Below, one piece after another: positions 5,592 through 5,880 of a stretch of 5,880 nt of DNA (the first letter of the stretch is position 1; each line of letters opens with the position of its first letter). The stretch comes from an uncultured Planctomycetia bacterium (GTDB lineage Bacteria > Planctomycetota > UBA1135 > GCA-002686595), in NCBI GenBank assembly GCA_938003765.1, contig CALKYE010000283.1, forward strand, positions 1 to 5,880. Direction: 5' to 3'. The position numbers and the translations under genes are program-made. The notes under the pieces were generated by a model, which worked only from the letters and a program-made list of their open reading frames with translations, had not been told where the DNA came from and did not search any database.

Positions 5592-5880
5592 ATGACCGCC
5601 CTCGAAACCCTCACGATCCTTGCGCCGGACGGCTCGGTGAAGGGCCGCGAGCCCAAGATCGCGCCCGACGAGCTGCTGCACTGCTACCGCACCATGGTGC
5701 GGGTCCGCGCGTTCGACGACGTCTGCCTCAAGCTCCAGCGCTCCGGCCGCATCGGCTTCTCGATCCCCAACAAGGGCGTCGAGGCCTGCCAGGTCGGCGC
5801 GGCGAGCGCGCTGGCGAAGACCGACTGGATCTTCCCCAGCTACCGCGACTTCGGGATGGCGCTGTACCACGGCGTCACGC
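5592..5880 (+). CDS. pdhA: Pyruvate dehydrogenase E1 component, alpha subunit (5' part)
   Basis: The first 96 codons are present and the gene continues beyond the window. The product is the thiamine-diphosphate-dependent E1-alpha of a 2-oxoacid dehydrogenase complex, which decarboxylates pyruvate (or a related branched-chain oxoacid) and passes the acyl group to the E2 lipoyl arm in the cytoplasm. Diagnostic N-terminal features are TLTILAPDGSV (6-16), LLHCYRTMVRVRAFDD (28-43), the LQRSGRIGF block (48-56), the EACQVGAASAL stretch (64-74) and DWIFPSYRDFGMALYHG (78-94). The order and spacing match Bacillus-type PdhA. In the block usually reading P-x-x-G-Q-E-A it has PNKGVEA, with Val in place of Gln. 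The ThDP-binding GDG motif lies past the window end. ATG 5592 gives the usual length before the first conserved block, but no Shine-Dalgarno is visible. Pyruvate versus branched-chain specificity cannot be settled from this part; E1-beta or E2 genes are expected downstream. Confidence 0.88.
   Translation, partial: MTALETLTILAPDGSVKGREPKIAPDELLHCYRTMVRVRAFDDVCLKLQRSGRIGFSIPNKGVEACQVGAASALAKTDWIFPSYRDFGMALYHGVT

Noticed and set aside
4318..5595. 425-residue plus-strand open frame ending at the PDH start
   Set aside because: The VDVGEVDV and VAVDV repeats are antisense readings of the Asp-Gly-Asp loops, and the PDH ATG at 5592 has a clear family match in another frame.
5259..5870. 203-residue minus-strand open frame covering the divergent spacer
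   Set aside because: It is antisense to the PDH coding region and continues into spacer with no domain or ribosome site.

Overview
The window comes from a GC-rich bacterial chromosome. The best guess is a member of Planctomycetota. The main clue is a pair of large secreted calcium-loop propeller proteins that end in the same cysteine-containing module (YCT...C...QRAGL...CV...SGG...RDP). I associate that architecture with planctomycete exported proteins, but I could not search to confirm it. Weak or absent Shine-Dalgarno sequences at most starts fit the same picture.

Layout, left to right. Positions 1-63 hold the last 20 codons of an unidentified plus-strand gene. A 9-bp hairpin follows in the short gap before the convergent gene. 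Positions 132-1862 (minus) encode a secreted 576-residue protein with seven FG-GAP blades and the shared C-terminal module. A 193-bp gap (1863-2055) separates it from a minus-strand DUF808/YedI-family inner-membrane protein (2056-2973). Positions 2974-3135 are intergenic and carry a very strong hairpin (3071-3109) just past the stop of the next gene. Positions 3136-5298 (minus) encode a second secreted protein of 720 residues. It has seven VCBS/FG-GAP_3-type calcium loops, a probable Ig-like spacer and the same C-terminal module. It starts at TTG behind a GAGG Shine-Dalgarno. A 293-bp divergent intergenic region with two small palindromes precedes a plus-strand pyruvate dehydrogenase E1-alpha gene (5592 onward), which runs off the window end.

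The two propeller proteins are clearly a theme: exported, calcium-dependent folds with a common tail that may handle sorting or surface attachment. The DUF808 and PDH genes look like ordinary chromosomal genes with no visible functional link to them. The strong hairpin between the second propeller gene and DUF808 argues against a single operon. I found no RNA genes, CRISPR arrays, insertion sequences or attachment sites. The shared tail on two differently built propellers is the most interesting element, but it is probably a family trait rather than a new system.
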